NCBI RefSeq assembly: GCF_050611725.1
Contig: NZ_JBODJB010000001.1
Location: 1,736,001-1,800,000 of the forward strand
DNA from: Ferruginibacter sp050611725
Lineage (GTDB): Bacteria; Bacteroidota; Bacteroidia; Chitinophagales; Chitinophagaceae
Length of the DNA: 64,000 nt
Direction of reading: 5' to 3'
In this document: one piece after another, positions 34,004-42,104 of the stretch
Position numbering within the stretch: position 1 is the stretch's first letter
Layout: every line of letters begins with the position of its first letter
Position numbers and translations under genes: made by a program
The notes under the pieces: generated by a model
What the model was told of the DNA's origin: nothing
Databases searched by the model: none
Seen by the model: the letters and a program-made list of their open reading frames with translations, nothing else

Positions 34004-35038
34004 TTACTTGGTTTCCTTTGCTTTTAAATATTCGCTGATCCATTTTTGATACTCTTTTGCATACAACAAATGTTGCTGATAAGTGCTTGCAAAATTGGAA
34101 TAGCCGGTTAAGTTAGGTTGTGCTACAAAATATAAATAATTGGTAGATGGTGCATTTAATGCGGCATCAATTGTTTTTGGCGACGGAGTACAAATTGGCC
34201 CCGGTGGTAAGCCCAAATGCTGATAAGTGTTGTAAACAGATGGGTAGGAGAGATGTTTGTTCATTATTCTTTTTAAACCAAAGTCTCTCATTGCATATTT
34301 CACTGTTGGGTCGGCACCTAATTCCATACCGGTTTCGAGTCTGTTTAAATAAACACTGGCAATTTTTCCTTTGTCCTCTTCCTTATTTGTTTCTTCTTCA
34401 ATGATACTTGCTAATGTATATACCTGCTTTGGAGTAAGATTCAGTGCTGCGGCTTTTTGTTTTCTTTCTTTGTTCCAGAATTTTTCCTGTTCATTCCAAA
34501 GCTTTTTAAAAATTTTAGGAGCCGACGAGTTCCATAAAATGTTGTAGGTGTTGGGGATGATAGCAGTCATTACAGTGTTAGTATCTAAATTATATTTAGC
34601 AAGACTGTCTTTATTGTATAGAAATTGAATTATTTCAGTGGAATCGCATTCGAAATTCGCAGCAATTTTTTCTGCAAGATCTTCCTTTGTTCTTAGTTTG
34701 TTAATGACCAAACTAACGGGAGTTTGATTGCCGTTTCTCAATGTTTTAATAATAGAATAAATGCTTTCGCCTTTTTTAAATACATATTTCCCGGGTTTAA
34801 TATTTTTAGGGTAGTTTAATTTTTTAGCAACAAAAGAAAATATACCGGGGTATTTAATGATCTGCTGACGATCTATCTCTTCCATCACATTATTAAAATC
34901 GCTGCCCGTTTTAATATAGATCGCTTTTTTGTCTTCACTAAAATTAGTACCGCTTCCTAATAGAAGCCATGTGAAACTTGCTGTAGCAATCACCAGGATC
35001 AATAAGATGGCAAGGATTATTTTCTTCTTCAAATTCAT
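34004..35038 (-). CDS. mltG: endolytic murein transglycosylase MltG
   Basis: 344 aa. One N-terminal membrane helix (IILAILLILVIATASFTWLL) anchors the enzyme on the periplasmic side. A LysM-like segment (YIKTGSDFNNVMEEI, YVFKKGESIYSIIKTL) precedes the YceG catalytic domain with LASIIEEETNKEEDKGKIASVYLNRL (catalytic Glu in EEET, near residue 213), ADPTVKYA, YNTYQHLGLPPGPICTP and APSTNYLYFV. The enzyme cleaves nascent glycan strands. It follows the secG terminator by 35 bases. Confidence 0.96.
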   Translation of the reverse strand: MNLKKKIILAILLILVIATASFTWLLLGSGTNFSEDKKAIYIKTGSDFNNVMEEIDRQQIIKYPGIFSFVAKKLNYPKNIKPGKYVFKKGESIYSIIKTLRNGNQTPVSLVINKLRTKEDLAEKIAANFECDSTEIIQFLYNKDSLAKYNLDTNTVMTAIIPNTYNILWNSSAPKIFKKLWNEQEKFWNKERKQKAAALNLTPKQVYTLASIIEEETNKEEDKGKIASVYLNRLETGMELGADPTVKYAMRDFGLKRIMNKHLSYPSVYNTYQHLGLPPGPICTPSPKTIDAALNAPSTNYLYFVAQPNLTGYSNFASTYQQHLLYAKEYQKWISEYLKAKETK

Positions 35039-35072
35039 ATAGGCCGTAGCTATTTGTTTGCTAATGTATAAT

Positions 35073-35101
35073 AAAAAACCCCGTCGTTTGCAGACGAGGT
35101 T
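35073..35101 (-). terminator. terminator of the sigma-54 activator to secG operon
   Basis: On the minus strand AACCTCGTC / GACGGGGTT with one mismatch, a 7-base loop and a T run. It lies between the secG stop and the mltG start. Confidence 0.88.
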
Positions 35102-35126
35102 AATAATTTTTTGTAAATATTACAGC

Positions 35127-35465
35127 TTACGGAGTAGTAGGTTGCGCTGCACCCGGAAGTGTTCCCGTATTTTGAGATTTTACGGGATTTGAAGCCGGAG
35201 CATTTTTAATTAAATCGGCGTTTTTAGATTCCGCATCACCAGTAGGTATGAATTTAGGTGATAAAATACATAGAAGCCCTACAACCCCGGCAAAGATCCA
35301 GGTACCTTTTTCAAGCACATCAGTTGTTTGTTTTACACCCATCAATTGAGTGCCTACGCCTCCGAAAGAGCCTGATAAACCACCACCTTTAGGGTTCTGT
35401 ACCAATACGATAAGCCCTAAAACGATAGAGGCTATGATCACTAAAATTCCAAATAAAACTAGCAT
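35127..35465 (-). CDS. secG: preprotein translocase subunit SecG
   Basis: 112 aa. Two membrane helices: LVLFGILVIIASIVLGLIVLVQ and WIFAGVVGLLCILSP. Between them is the conserved NPKGGGLSGSFGG loop. The tail is a Pro/Ala/Asn-rich cytoplasmic or periplasmic extension typical of Bacteroidota SecG. It begins 4 bases after the stop of the upstream TPR gene, so translation is probably coupled. Confidence 0.95.
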   Translation of the reverse strand: MLVLFGILVIIASIVLGLIVLVQNPKGGGLSGSFGGVGTQLMGVKQTTDVLEKGTWIFAGVVGLLCILSPKFIPTGDAESKNADLIKNAPASNPVKSQNTGTLPGAAQPTTP

Positions 35466-35468
35466 ATA

Positions 35469-36185
35469 TTATCCTTTGAATTGTTCGATTTTGGCTGCAA
35501 AGTAAGCACTTTTAGAGGGATTGAGCAAACTTAATTTTTGGTACACTTCAATAGCTTTCCCTGTCTTTCCTTGTTGTATGAGTACATCAGCCATTGCTTC
35601 GGTAAGAATTACATCCTCCGCATTTGATCTTTCTGCCATGTTTTGTATGGCAATTTCAGAAACACCATTGTTTTCCATTACTTCCTCTACATGCACTTTC
35701 TTCATTGTTTTTAACCACTCGGTAAAACTTTTTAGTTGTTTGCCGAGTTTGTCGTCCGGCTTAATTTCTTCACTCAATTTTATTCCCTGGCTGGCAAAAT
35801 AATCTGAAGTGTGCAATGGTTCAAAAAGTAATTTTTCGTCGGTACTTACAGGTTCAGAAAGTTTAAGATCTATTCTAATATTGTTTGCAGACTCTTCTTC
35901 AACAACCTTGTTGTTCTCAATAATTGTTTCTTCGATAGGCTCTTCTTTCACTACTATATTTTCTATAGCAGCCGTTTCCTGAGTTGTTTTTTTATAATTC
36001 AGCAGTTGAAAGTTCAACCACAAAGCATTATTGAAAAGAAGATTGGTTTTTGCAATTTGCTGCTGATAGTTTTCGTTTGACTTGTCAGTTTGTTGCAATA
36101 ATAAAAATTGAGCCGGTGCAAAATACGGATGCTCCTTTACTGTTTGTAAAAGAATCTCTTTAGTATTTAATTGATCTTTCAGCAT
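35469..36185 (-). CDS. TPR-like protein of the lptE-secG operon
   Basis: 238 aa, no signal peptide. The N-terminal half is helical (HPYFAPAQFLLLQ, a frequent start in this Bacteroidota family). A Glu-rich low-complexity linker runs from about 75 to 100. The C-terminal part has one clear TPR unit (TEAMADVLIQQGKTGKAIEVYQKLSLLNP). Conserved in position between lptE and secG in related genomes as far as I recall, function unknown. Confidence 0.8.
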   Translation of the reverse strand: MLKDQLNTKEILLQTVKEHPYFAPAQFLLLQQTDKSNENYQQQIAKTNLLFNNALWLNFQLLNYKKTTQETAAIENIVVKEEPIEETIIENNKVVEEESANNIRIDLKLSEPVSTDEKLLFEPLHTSDYFASQGIKLSEEIKPDDKLGKQLKSFTEWLKTMKKVHVEEVMENNGVSEIAIQNMAERSNAEDVILTEAMADVLIQQGKTGKAIEVYQKLSLLNPSKSAYFAAKIEQFKG

Positions 36186-36236
36186 GAATAAGTCCGGCAG
36201 GAATTTTTTAAGAACCTCTAAATTAATGATAAAGGG

Positions 36237-36785
36237 TTACCAATTAGAAAATATTTTATTAAAAATGGCATCAACAATATTTCTTACCATATCGGACTGA
36301 AGGTTCGATTCTGCTTGTGATAAACTTTGTGTGGCCGGGAAATCGAAGCTATTACTTACGTCAGATTCAAAATTTTTCTTTTCATCTAAAGTGTTTTTGA
36401 AAATGAGATGAAAAGATACAGTGATTCTGTTAGTCCCAGCTTCTGTGCCTGATATCCCACTAGTTGAAACAACATATTCCGACACATAACCACTGATGTC
36501 GTAATGAGCATCGGCATCATTGGTTTGTCTGAGTCTGGTATTGCTAATTATTTTTTGCTTCAATTTTTCTGTTAGTTGCGGACTTAATTGACCGTTTACG
36601 TATCTGGCTTTATTCTCTAAATAATTTACCCTGAAAGTTTTTATCTCAGCAGGAATAATGCCGGCATCTTTGAAACCGTATTTGCAAGTTGCAAAGCTAA
36701 AAGCCCAAAGCATAAGGCATAAAGCTAAAGGCTTCCTTACTATTAACCATGAACTATTAACTATAGACTTACTCTTCAATATCAT
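36237..36785 (-). CDS. lptE: LptE-family LPS assembly lipoprotein
   Basis: 182 aa. The mature domain (from YGFKDAGIIPAEIKTFRVNYLEN to the end) is the LptE-like fold: a late QAESNLQSDMVRNIVDAIFNKIF helix is typical. LptE partners LptD in moving lipopolysaccharide to the outer membrane. A signal peptide (LALCLMLWAFSFATC) ends in a weak lipobox with Cys34. The N-terminal coding bases (36707-36785) consist of word repeats like those in intergenic regions. ATG at 36785 lies inside the upstream gene (17-base overlap). Confidence 0.85.
   Translation of the reverse strand: MILKSKSIVNSSWLIVRKPLALCLMLWAFSFATCKYGFKDAGIIPAEIKTFRVNYLENKARYVNGQLSPQLTEKLKQKIISNTRLRQTNDADAHYDISGYVSEYVVSTSGISGTEAGTNRITVSFHLIFKNTLDEKKNFESDVSNSFDFPATQSLSQAESNLQSDMVRNIVDAIFNKIFSNW
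36707..36770. repeat. word repeats overlapping the lptE signal peptide codons
   Basis: On the minus strand: GTTAATAGTTCATGGTTAATAGT, here split as GTTAATAGTT-CATG-GTTAATAGT, then a degenerate series GCTTTATG, CCTTATG, CTTTGGG, CTTTTAG, CTTTG. Such words resemble dispersed intergenic repeats (compare 62763-62801) and encode the N-terminus of LptE. Confidence 0.5.
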
Positions 36786-38010
36786 ATTCTTTCAGTTTTC
36801 TGTAAAGCGTTCTTTCACTGATACCAAGATCAGACGAAGCATCTTTGCGTTTGCCTTTATGTTTTTTCAATGCCTTAATGATCAATTCTTTTTCTTTGTC
36901 CATAATGCTCAACGATTCTTCAACTGCTTCATGATGATGGATATCATTATTATTTTGGCTGATGAATACTGGTTGGCTTTGTTGAACAAAATTATTTGAG
37001 TTGCTTACTGCAGGTTGCAAGTCAGGTAAGTTATTGTCATTATTGTACACCGGAATATGTTGTGCCATGCCCGGGTTTTGCAAGATGTCAAAGAACATTT
37101 TCTTTAGTTCATTCACATCTTTCTTCATATCGAAAAACAATTTGTACAATATCTCTCTTTCATTTGCAAACTCGGCTTGTGATACACTGCCGCTTCCGCC
37201 GCCGGCCAATACAGGTAAACGATTAAAATTATTTTCGGGTAAGAACTGTTGCAATTCTTTTGCAGTGATATTTTTTTCTTTTGATAAAACGGAAATTTGT
37301 TCAGCAATATTTTTTAATTCTCTGACGTTGCCCGGCCAGGGGTAATTCATCAACATATTTTTGCCAGATTCGTCCAGTTGGATAGAAGCACCTTTGTATT
37401 TATCTGAAAAGTCTGAAGCGAATTTTCTGAACAGGAGAGGGATATCTTCTTTTCTGTCTCTCAATGCAGGCACTCTGATAGGTACGGTATTTAAACGATA
37501 GTACAAATCTTCTCTGAACTTTCCAGTTTGAGTGAATTCTATCAACTCTTTATTGGTTGCGGCAATTACACGAACATCTGTTTTTTGAACTTTGCTGCTA
37601 CCTACACGAATGTATTCACCGGTTTCTAAAACCCTTAATAATCTTGCTTGAGTGCCTAAAGGCATTTCGCCAATTTCATCTAAGAAGATTGTGCCACCGT
37701 TCACAGTTTCAAAATAACCTTTACGACTATCCATAGCACCTGTGAAGGAGCCTTTTTCGTGACCAAATAATTCACTGTCGATAGTACCTTCAGGAATGGC
37801 ACCGCAGTTAACGGCTATAAATGAATTATGTTTTCGTGCACTGAGCGCATGAATGATCTGTGAAAAAACTTCTTTGCCGACACCGCTTTCTCCGTTTATT
37901 AAAACAGATAAGTCAGTGTTGGCAACCTGTGTTGCAACATTCAATGCATGATTCAACGCCGGAGAATTTCCGATAATGCCAAAACGATTTTTTATACTTT
38001 GTAAATCCAT
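36769..38010 (-). CDS. sigma-54-dependent transcription activator
   Basis: 413 aa with no receiver or sensor domain at the N-terminus. The AAA+ core starts almost at once: GESGVGKEVFSQ (Walker A, about residue 40), ELFGHEKGSFTGAMDSRKGYFE (the sigma-54-contacting loop GSFTGA, a GAFTGA variant), GGTIFLDEIGEMP (Walker B) and YPWPGNVRELKN (sensor II). A Gln/Asn-rich linker (about 320-355) leads to a Fis-type helix-turn-helix (KALKKHKGKRKDASSDLGISERTLYRKLKEY). ATG at 38010 lies only 3 bases from the terminal repeat of the DUF559 element. Targets unknown; lptE, a TPR gene and secG follow in one operon. Confidence 0.95.
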   Translation of the reverse strand: MDLQSIKNRFGIIGNSPALNHALNVATQVANTDLSVLINGESGVGKEVFSQIIHALSARKHNSFIAVNCGAIPEGTIDSELFGHEKGSFTGAMDSRKGYFETVNGGTIFLDEIGEMPLGTQARLLRVLETGEYIRVGSSKVQKTDVRVIAATNKELIEFTQTGKFREDLYYRLNTVPIRVPALRDRKEDIPLLFRKFASDFSDKYKGASIQLDESGKNMLMNYPWPGNVRELKNIAEQISVLSKEKNITAKELQQFLPENNFNRLPVLAGGGSGSVSQAEFANEREILYKLFFDMKKDVNELKKMFFDILQNPGMAQHIPVYNNDNNLPDLQPAVSNSNNFVQQSQPVFISQNNNDIHHHEAVEESLSIMDKEKELIIKALKKHKGKRKDASSDLGISERTLYRKLKEYDIEE

Positions 38011-38013
38011 AAC

Positions 38014-38042
38014 TACCCCCTCCGCCCCCTAAAGGGGGAACT
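38014..38042 (+). repeat. left terminal inverted repeat of the DUF559 element
   Basis: 29 bases, starting ACCCCCTCCGCCCCC and ending TAAAGGGGGAACTT. It is the exact reverse complement of 38488-38516. Its inner part CCCCCTAAAGGGGG is itself a hairpin. Confidence 0.9.
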
Positions 38043-38052
38043 TGGTTTTAAA

Positions 38053-38417
38053 TTATTTAATGTTCTTTTCAATTTCTTTTAGAGTGGTTTCAAGATTATG
38101 CGTTACTTCATCATTGGTAAATCGTATAACTTTTATTCCAAGATTCTCTAAATCTTTTTGTCTTATTTTATCATTATTTTTTACATCAGGGAGATTATGA
38201 ATACTCCCATCTAACTCTATTACTAATCTTTGGGAATGACAATAAAAATCAGCAATGTAAAATAATATTGGATGTTGCCTTCTGAATTTTAATTGTGGGA
38301 ATTTTTCTTTTAATCTACCCCATAAAATCATTTCAGTTGGTGTTACATTGTTCCTTAATTTTTTGCCAGCTCAAAAATTATTGGTTCTGCACCATAAAAC
38401 ATTGAATTGTCTTTCAT
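38053..38417 (-). pseudogene. DUF559 endonuclease-like gene, frameshifted
   Basis: DUF559 proteins are small Vsr/restriction-endonuclease-fold proteins. The frame from 38331 to 38053 (92 aa) has the core FRRQHPILFYIADFYCHSQRLVIELDG and ends with KVIRFTNDEV; recognised parts are FRRQHP, ADFYC and VIELDG. The family's N-terminus (ELRKNMTPAE) is missing from that frame but present one frame off: from an ATG at 38417, MKDNSMFYGAEPIIFELAKN runs into a TAA at 38357-38355, while the other frame continues LRNNVTPTEMILWGRLK. One base is missing near the A/T run at 38357-38364. Either this is a recent pseudogene, a sequencing error, or the short form starting at 38331 is used. Confidence 0.75.
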
Positions 38418-38487
38418 GTTTATGGTTCTTCAAATAGGCTTAAAGGTTTTTGTTTAAATGAACAAATGCCTCAAGTTATGAACTTCA

Positions 38488-38516
38488 AAGTTCCCCCTTT
38501 AGGGGGCGGAGGGGGT
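38488..38516 (-). repeat. right terminal inverted repeat of the DUF559 element
   Basis: 29 bases, perfect inverted copy of 38014-38042. On the minus strand it encodes the last residues of MiaB (TPSAP) and the TAA stop. Confidence 0.9.
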
Positions 38517-39920
38517 TCCAAATAGGGTACCCGCCGTACATGAATTTATTTTAACGGTTACATATTCACCTTTCTTAAAATCTTCCTTCGGAAAGATCAC
38601 TACTTTATTATGATCCGTTCTTCCGTACAATTCATTTTCATTTTTCTTTGATGTGCCTTCTATCAAAACCTTGAATGTTTTGCCTACATCTTTTTGCATA
38701 CTTTGTAAAGAATGAATCCGATGCAAGTCTATCATTTCCTGCAATCTTCTTTTCTTCACCTCTTCAGGTATATCATCTTTAAACCTACGTGCAGCCAATG
38801 TCCCCGGACGTTCGCTGTAGAAATACATATAAGCTAGATCGTATTTGCAGTATTCCATCAGACTTAAAGATTCCTGATGATCTTCCTCTGTTTCGGTACA
38901 AAATCCGGTGATCATATCGGTGCTCAATCCGCAATCAGGCAATAATTCTTTTATCCGATCAACTTTTGCGATATACCATTCTCTTGTATAAGTTCTGTTC
39001 ATCAACTGCAACATTCTTGTGCTACCACTTTGTACCGGAAGATGAATGTAATTGCAGATGTTGTCATATTTTTTTATCGTAAACAATACATCATCGGTAA
39101 TGTCTTTAGGATGCGATGTAGAAAAGCGAACTCTTAGTAAAGGATCGATCTGAGCAACTCTTTCTAACAACTCCGCAAAGCTGGTTGTTTTATTTTCATT
39201 ATTTGTATCCTGGTAGCTGTCTACATTTTGTCCGAGTAAAGTAACTTCTCTGTAACCTTGTTCAAATAGATCTTTACATTCATTGATGATACTTTCTGCA
39301 TCACGACTTCTTTCTCTTCCTCTTGTAAACGGTACAACACAAAATGAACACATATTGTTACAACCTCTCATAATGCTTACAAAAGCATTCACTCCATTGC
39401 TGTTTAAACGAATGGGAGAAATGTCGGCGTAAGTTTCATCACGACTTAATAAAACATTCACTGCTTTTTGTCCGGTTTCGGCTTCTTCTATTAAGCCGGG
39501 TAATGTTCTATATGCATCCGGGCCAACAACCAGGTCAACTAATTTTTCTTCCTGAATGAATTTTTCCTTTAATCTTTCGGCCATACAACCCAATACGCCT
39601 ACAAGCATTCCGGGTTTGGCTTTCTTTAATTTTCTGAATTCTGTCAGTCTTTTGCGGACGGTTAGTTCGGCCTTTTCTCTGATTGAGCAAGTGTTTACAA
39701 AAATGAGATCTGCTTGCTCGATATTTAATGTAGCACCAAAACCATTATTTTGTAGAATAGATGCTACCACCTCACTATCGGCAAAGTTCATAGCACAGCC
39801 ATAGCTTTCAATATAAAAATGCTTTTTGTATTGGTTGTCATCCAGCTTGAACGGGGCAAAAGCTTCGCCTTGTCTTGTTTCGTCGTGGGTTTTTGTATCG
39901 TGTAATTGTAAACTTTCCAT
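38499..39920 (-). CDS. miaB: tRNA-2-methylthio-N6-dimethylallyladenosine synthase
   Basis: A radical SAM methylthiotransferase that adds a methylthio group to i6A37 of tRNA. Order: UPF0004 domain (YIESYGCAMNFADSEVV, then NTCSIREKAE and GVLGCMAERLKE, whose Cys bind the auxiliary cluster), radical SAM domain (MRGCNNMCSFCVVPFTRGRERSR with CxxxCxxC), and a TRAM domain (about 400-465). About 473 aa. ATG at 39920 (MESLQLHD) is better than the TTG at 39938; the -7-like CAAAAATA (39936-39943) covers that TTG. The C-terminus ends in GTPSAP, coded by the terminal repeat of the DUF559 element, so the natural end has been replaced. Confidence 0.96.
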   Translation of the reverse strand: MESLQLHDTKTHDETRQGEAFAPFKLDDNQYKKHFYIESYGCAMNFADSEVVASILQNNGFGATLNIEQADLIFVNTCSIREKAELTVRKRLTEFRKLKKAKPGMLVGVLGCMAERLKEKFIQEEKLVDLVVGPDAYRTLPGLIEEAETGQKAVNVLLSRDETYADISPIRLNSNGVNAFVSIMRGCNNMCSFCVVPFTRGRERSRDAESIINECKDLFEQGYREVTLLGQNVDSYQDTNNENKTTSFAELLERVAQIDPLLRVRFSTSHPKDITDDVLFTIKKYDNICNYIHLPVQSGSTRMLQLMNRTYTREWYIAKVDRIKELLPDCGLSTDMITGFCTETEEDHQESLSLMEYCKYDLAYMYFYSERPGTLAARRFKDDIPEEVKKRRLQEMIDLHRIHSLQSMQKDVGKTFKVLIEGTSKKNENELYGRTDHNKVVIFPKEDFKKGEYVTVKINSCTAGTLFGTPSAP

Positions 39921-40036
39921 TGTTTTATCGGGCTGCAAAAATAAGCAATTATATGGAAAGATGTGTCAGATTGGCAGAAACGAGTTCTTGTTTTTTTTAT
40001 TGAATGAAGTGGCTTTTCGGTTGATTTTCAATGAGT

Positions 40037-41983
40037 TTATTTAAAAATAACCGTACCTAACTGCTTTGTTAATTCTATCTCAATATTCTTTAAATACTGG
40101 TGTGTTTGTAATAAAATGAGTTGTTCTTCCGCTGTATGAGGTTTCTCCAGATCTTGCTGATTGGTTTCTATCATACGTTTTGTTTTTTTTAATTTGAGAT
40201 AATTCAACGTAGAAAAAACCTCTTCCTTATATAGTTCGTCTCTGGTAAATATCTTGCCGTCAAATACTTCTTTCCAGTTAGGGCTTATTTCGTAATTGTA
40301 GTCCATTAGTCCAACAACCAGAGAGCTTAGTTCCATATCTTCATGATATAAAAAACTTTTTGCATTGGGTTCTAAACCTTCTTTATACCAAGTATGATAA
40401 GTGCGTATTGCCGGAATGAGATTTTTGTTTTCAATGAATTCATCCAGTTCATCAATAGGAATATGCTCAAAAAAATAGTCGGCTACTTTTTTTTCTTCAT
40501 CCCAATCTCTTGTTCCGAATTCTATTAAACTTCTTACTATGGCTCTTTCATGTTGCTCATCTTTGTTAAGCAAGGCAGCTGCATCATCATCTTCAGGAGT
40601 ATAGGTGCCTGACTGTTGATCATTGTTGGAAAAAATTTCATCTCTGTTCTGCCTGTTCTCTTCTTTGGTAATTTTTTCACGAATGAATTTATTGACCAGT
40701 GTATGCAAACCACTCTCGTCTATCTTTAACAGCTGAGCACATTGTTTGATGTAATCATCCTGTTTTGTAAAATCTTCTGCTTTATTGATTTTCGAAATTG
40801 TTTCTGCAACACGGTTAACCAGAGCGGATTTTTTTGTTGTATCCGTGCCAACTTCTTTTAAAGAAGTTTCGAGCTGAAACAGAATAAAATCTTTCTTATT
40901 ATTAGCAATGAATTCATTGAATGCAGCTGCTCCAACCTTATTTACATAACTGTCCGGATCTTCCTTGTCTGGGATCAGTACCAACCTTACATTCAGACTC
41001 TCTTCCAAAGCAAGGTCGAGCCCACGTAAAGCCGCTTTGATACCGGCTCCATCACCATCATATATAATAGTAAGATTATTGGTGTATTTTTTTATCAACC
41101 GGAGTTGATCGGGGGTAAGCGATGTGCCGCCACTGGCAACAACATTTTCTATACCCGCTTGATGCAATGAAACAACATCCGTATAACCTTCAACCAATAG
41201 GCATTCATCAGCTCTGTCTATTGCCAGTCTTGCAAAATAACTACCATAAAGCAATTTGCTTTTTACATAAATATCATTCTCAGGTGTGTTGATATACTTG
41301 GGGGCTTTATCGGTAGTTTTTAAAACCCTTGCACCAAAGCCCAGCACTTTGCCACTTTGATTATGAATTGGAAAGATGATCCTACCCCGATAATTGTCCA
41401 TTGGTTTATCATCACGAACAACCACCAATCCGCTTTTTTGTAATAATTCAAGATTGTATTGGGCCGCAATAGCTGCGGTAGCAAATCCATCTCTTGCTTC
41501 GGGATTAAAGCCAAGTTGAAATTTTTGAATAATCTCTTCTCTAAATCCTCTATGCTTTAAATAGCTCAGGCCAATATCACGACCTTCCTCCGTATTAAAT
41601 AAATAATCGCTGAAAAATTTCTGTGCAAAATTGTTGATGATGTAGAGGCTATCTGCACTTTGCTGTTGAAGTTTTTGTTCGGGGCTGAGTTCTTTTTCTT
41701 CTATCTCAACATTGTACTTATTAGCTAACCATCGAAGCGCCTCTACATAACTATATTTTTCATGCTCCATTAAAAAGCTGATACTATTGCCGCTTCTGCC
41801 GCAACCAAAACACTTATAGATTTCTTTTGACGGGGATACCGTAAAAGACGGGCTTTTCTCATTATGAAAAGGGCAGAGGCCAAGATAATTGGTGCCTCTT
41901 TTCTTCAGTTTAATGAATGAGCCCACTATCTCGATAATATCGATACGGCTTAATATTTGTTGTATAGTGTTTTGTGAGATCAA
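40037..41983 (-). CDS. dnaG: DNA primase
   Basis: Makes RNA primers for replication, 648 aa. The zinc-binding domain has GLCPFHNEKSPSF and YKCFGCGRSGN (CHC2). The TOPRIM core contains LLVEGYTDVVSLHQAG (catalytic Glu, near 260) and IIYDGDGAGIKAALRGLD (DxD, near 310). The C-terminal part (about 450-648) is a DnaB-binding helical region. There is no ATG: TTG at 41983 fits the family start (ISQNTIQQILSRIDIIEIVG). The -7 box TAGATTTG lies at 42007-42000, so the leader would be about ten bases. Confidence 0.97.
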   Translation of the reverse strand: MISQNTIQQILSRIDIIEIVGSFIKLKKRGTNYLGLCPFHNEKSPSFTVSPSKEIYKCFGCGRSGNSISFLMEHEKYSYVEALRWLANKYNVEIEEKELSPEQKLQQQSADSLYIINNFAQKFFSDYLFNTEEGRDIGLSYLKHRGFREEIIQKFQLGFNPEARDGFATAAIAAQYNLELLQKSGLVVVRDDKPMDNYRGRIIFPIHNQSGKVLGFGARVLKTTDKAPKYINTPENDIYVKSKLLYGSYFARLAIDRADECLLVEGYTDVVSLHQAGIENVVASGGTSLTPDQLRLIKKYTNNLTIIYDGDGAGIKAALRGLDLALEESLNVRLVLIPDKEDPDSYVNKVGAAAFNEFIANNKKDFILFQLETSLKEVGTDTTKKSALVNRVAETISKINKAEDFTKQDDYIKQCAQLLKIDESGLHTLVNKFIREKITKEENRQNRDEIFSNNDQQSGTYTPEDDDAAALLNKDEQHERAIVRSLIEFGTRDWDEEKKVADYFFEHIPIDELDEFIENKNLIPAIRTYHTWYKEGLEPNAKSFLYHEDMELSSLVVGLMDYNYEISPNWKEVFDGKIFTRDELYKEEVFSTLNYLKLKKTKRMIETNQQDLEKPHTAEEQLILLQTHQYLKNIEIELTKQLGTVIFK

Positions 41984-41999
41984 TTGTATAAAGCAACTG

Positions 42000-42007
42000 C
42001 AAATCTA
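42000..42007 (-). promoter_or_regulatory. -7 box TAGATTTG of dnaG
   Basis: Exact TAnnTTTG match on the minus strand, 16 bases before the TTG start of dnaG. Supports a very short leader. No -33 box recognised. Confidence 0.5.
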
Positions 42008-42104
42008 AGGATTAGTCGGGAGAAGCGAAATTGTGAAATTTAAAAGACAATTGCATCTATAATTAATTACAAACTAATACCTTTATCAAATTAAATTAAA
42101 GAAA

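Larger units (their letters stand above)
38014..38516 (-). mobile_element. putative DUF559 element with 29-nt terminal inverted repeats
   Basis: A 503-base unit bounded by perfect 29-nt inverted repeats (38014-38042 and 38488-38516) and holding a single DUF559 endonuclease-like frame. It is inserted between miaB and the sigma-54 activator gene: 3 bases before the activator's ATG and inside the 3' end of miaB, whose last codons and stop are in the repeat. No transposase and no clear target-site duplication are visible. Spread by a non-autonomous or homing-like route is inference. Confidence 0.55.
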
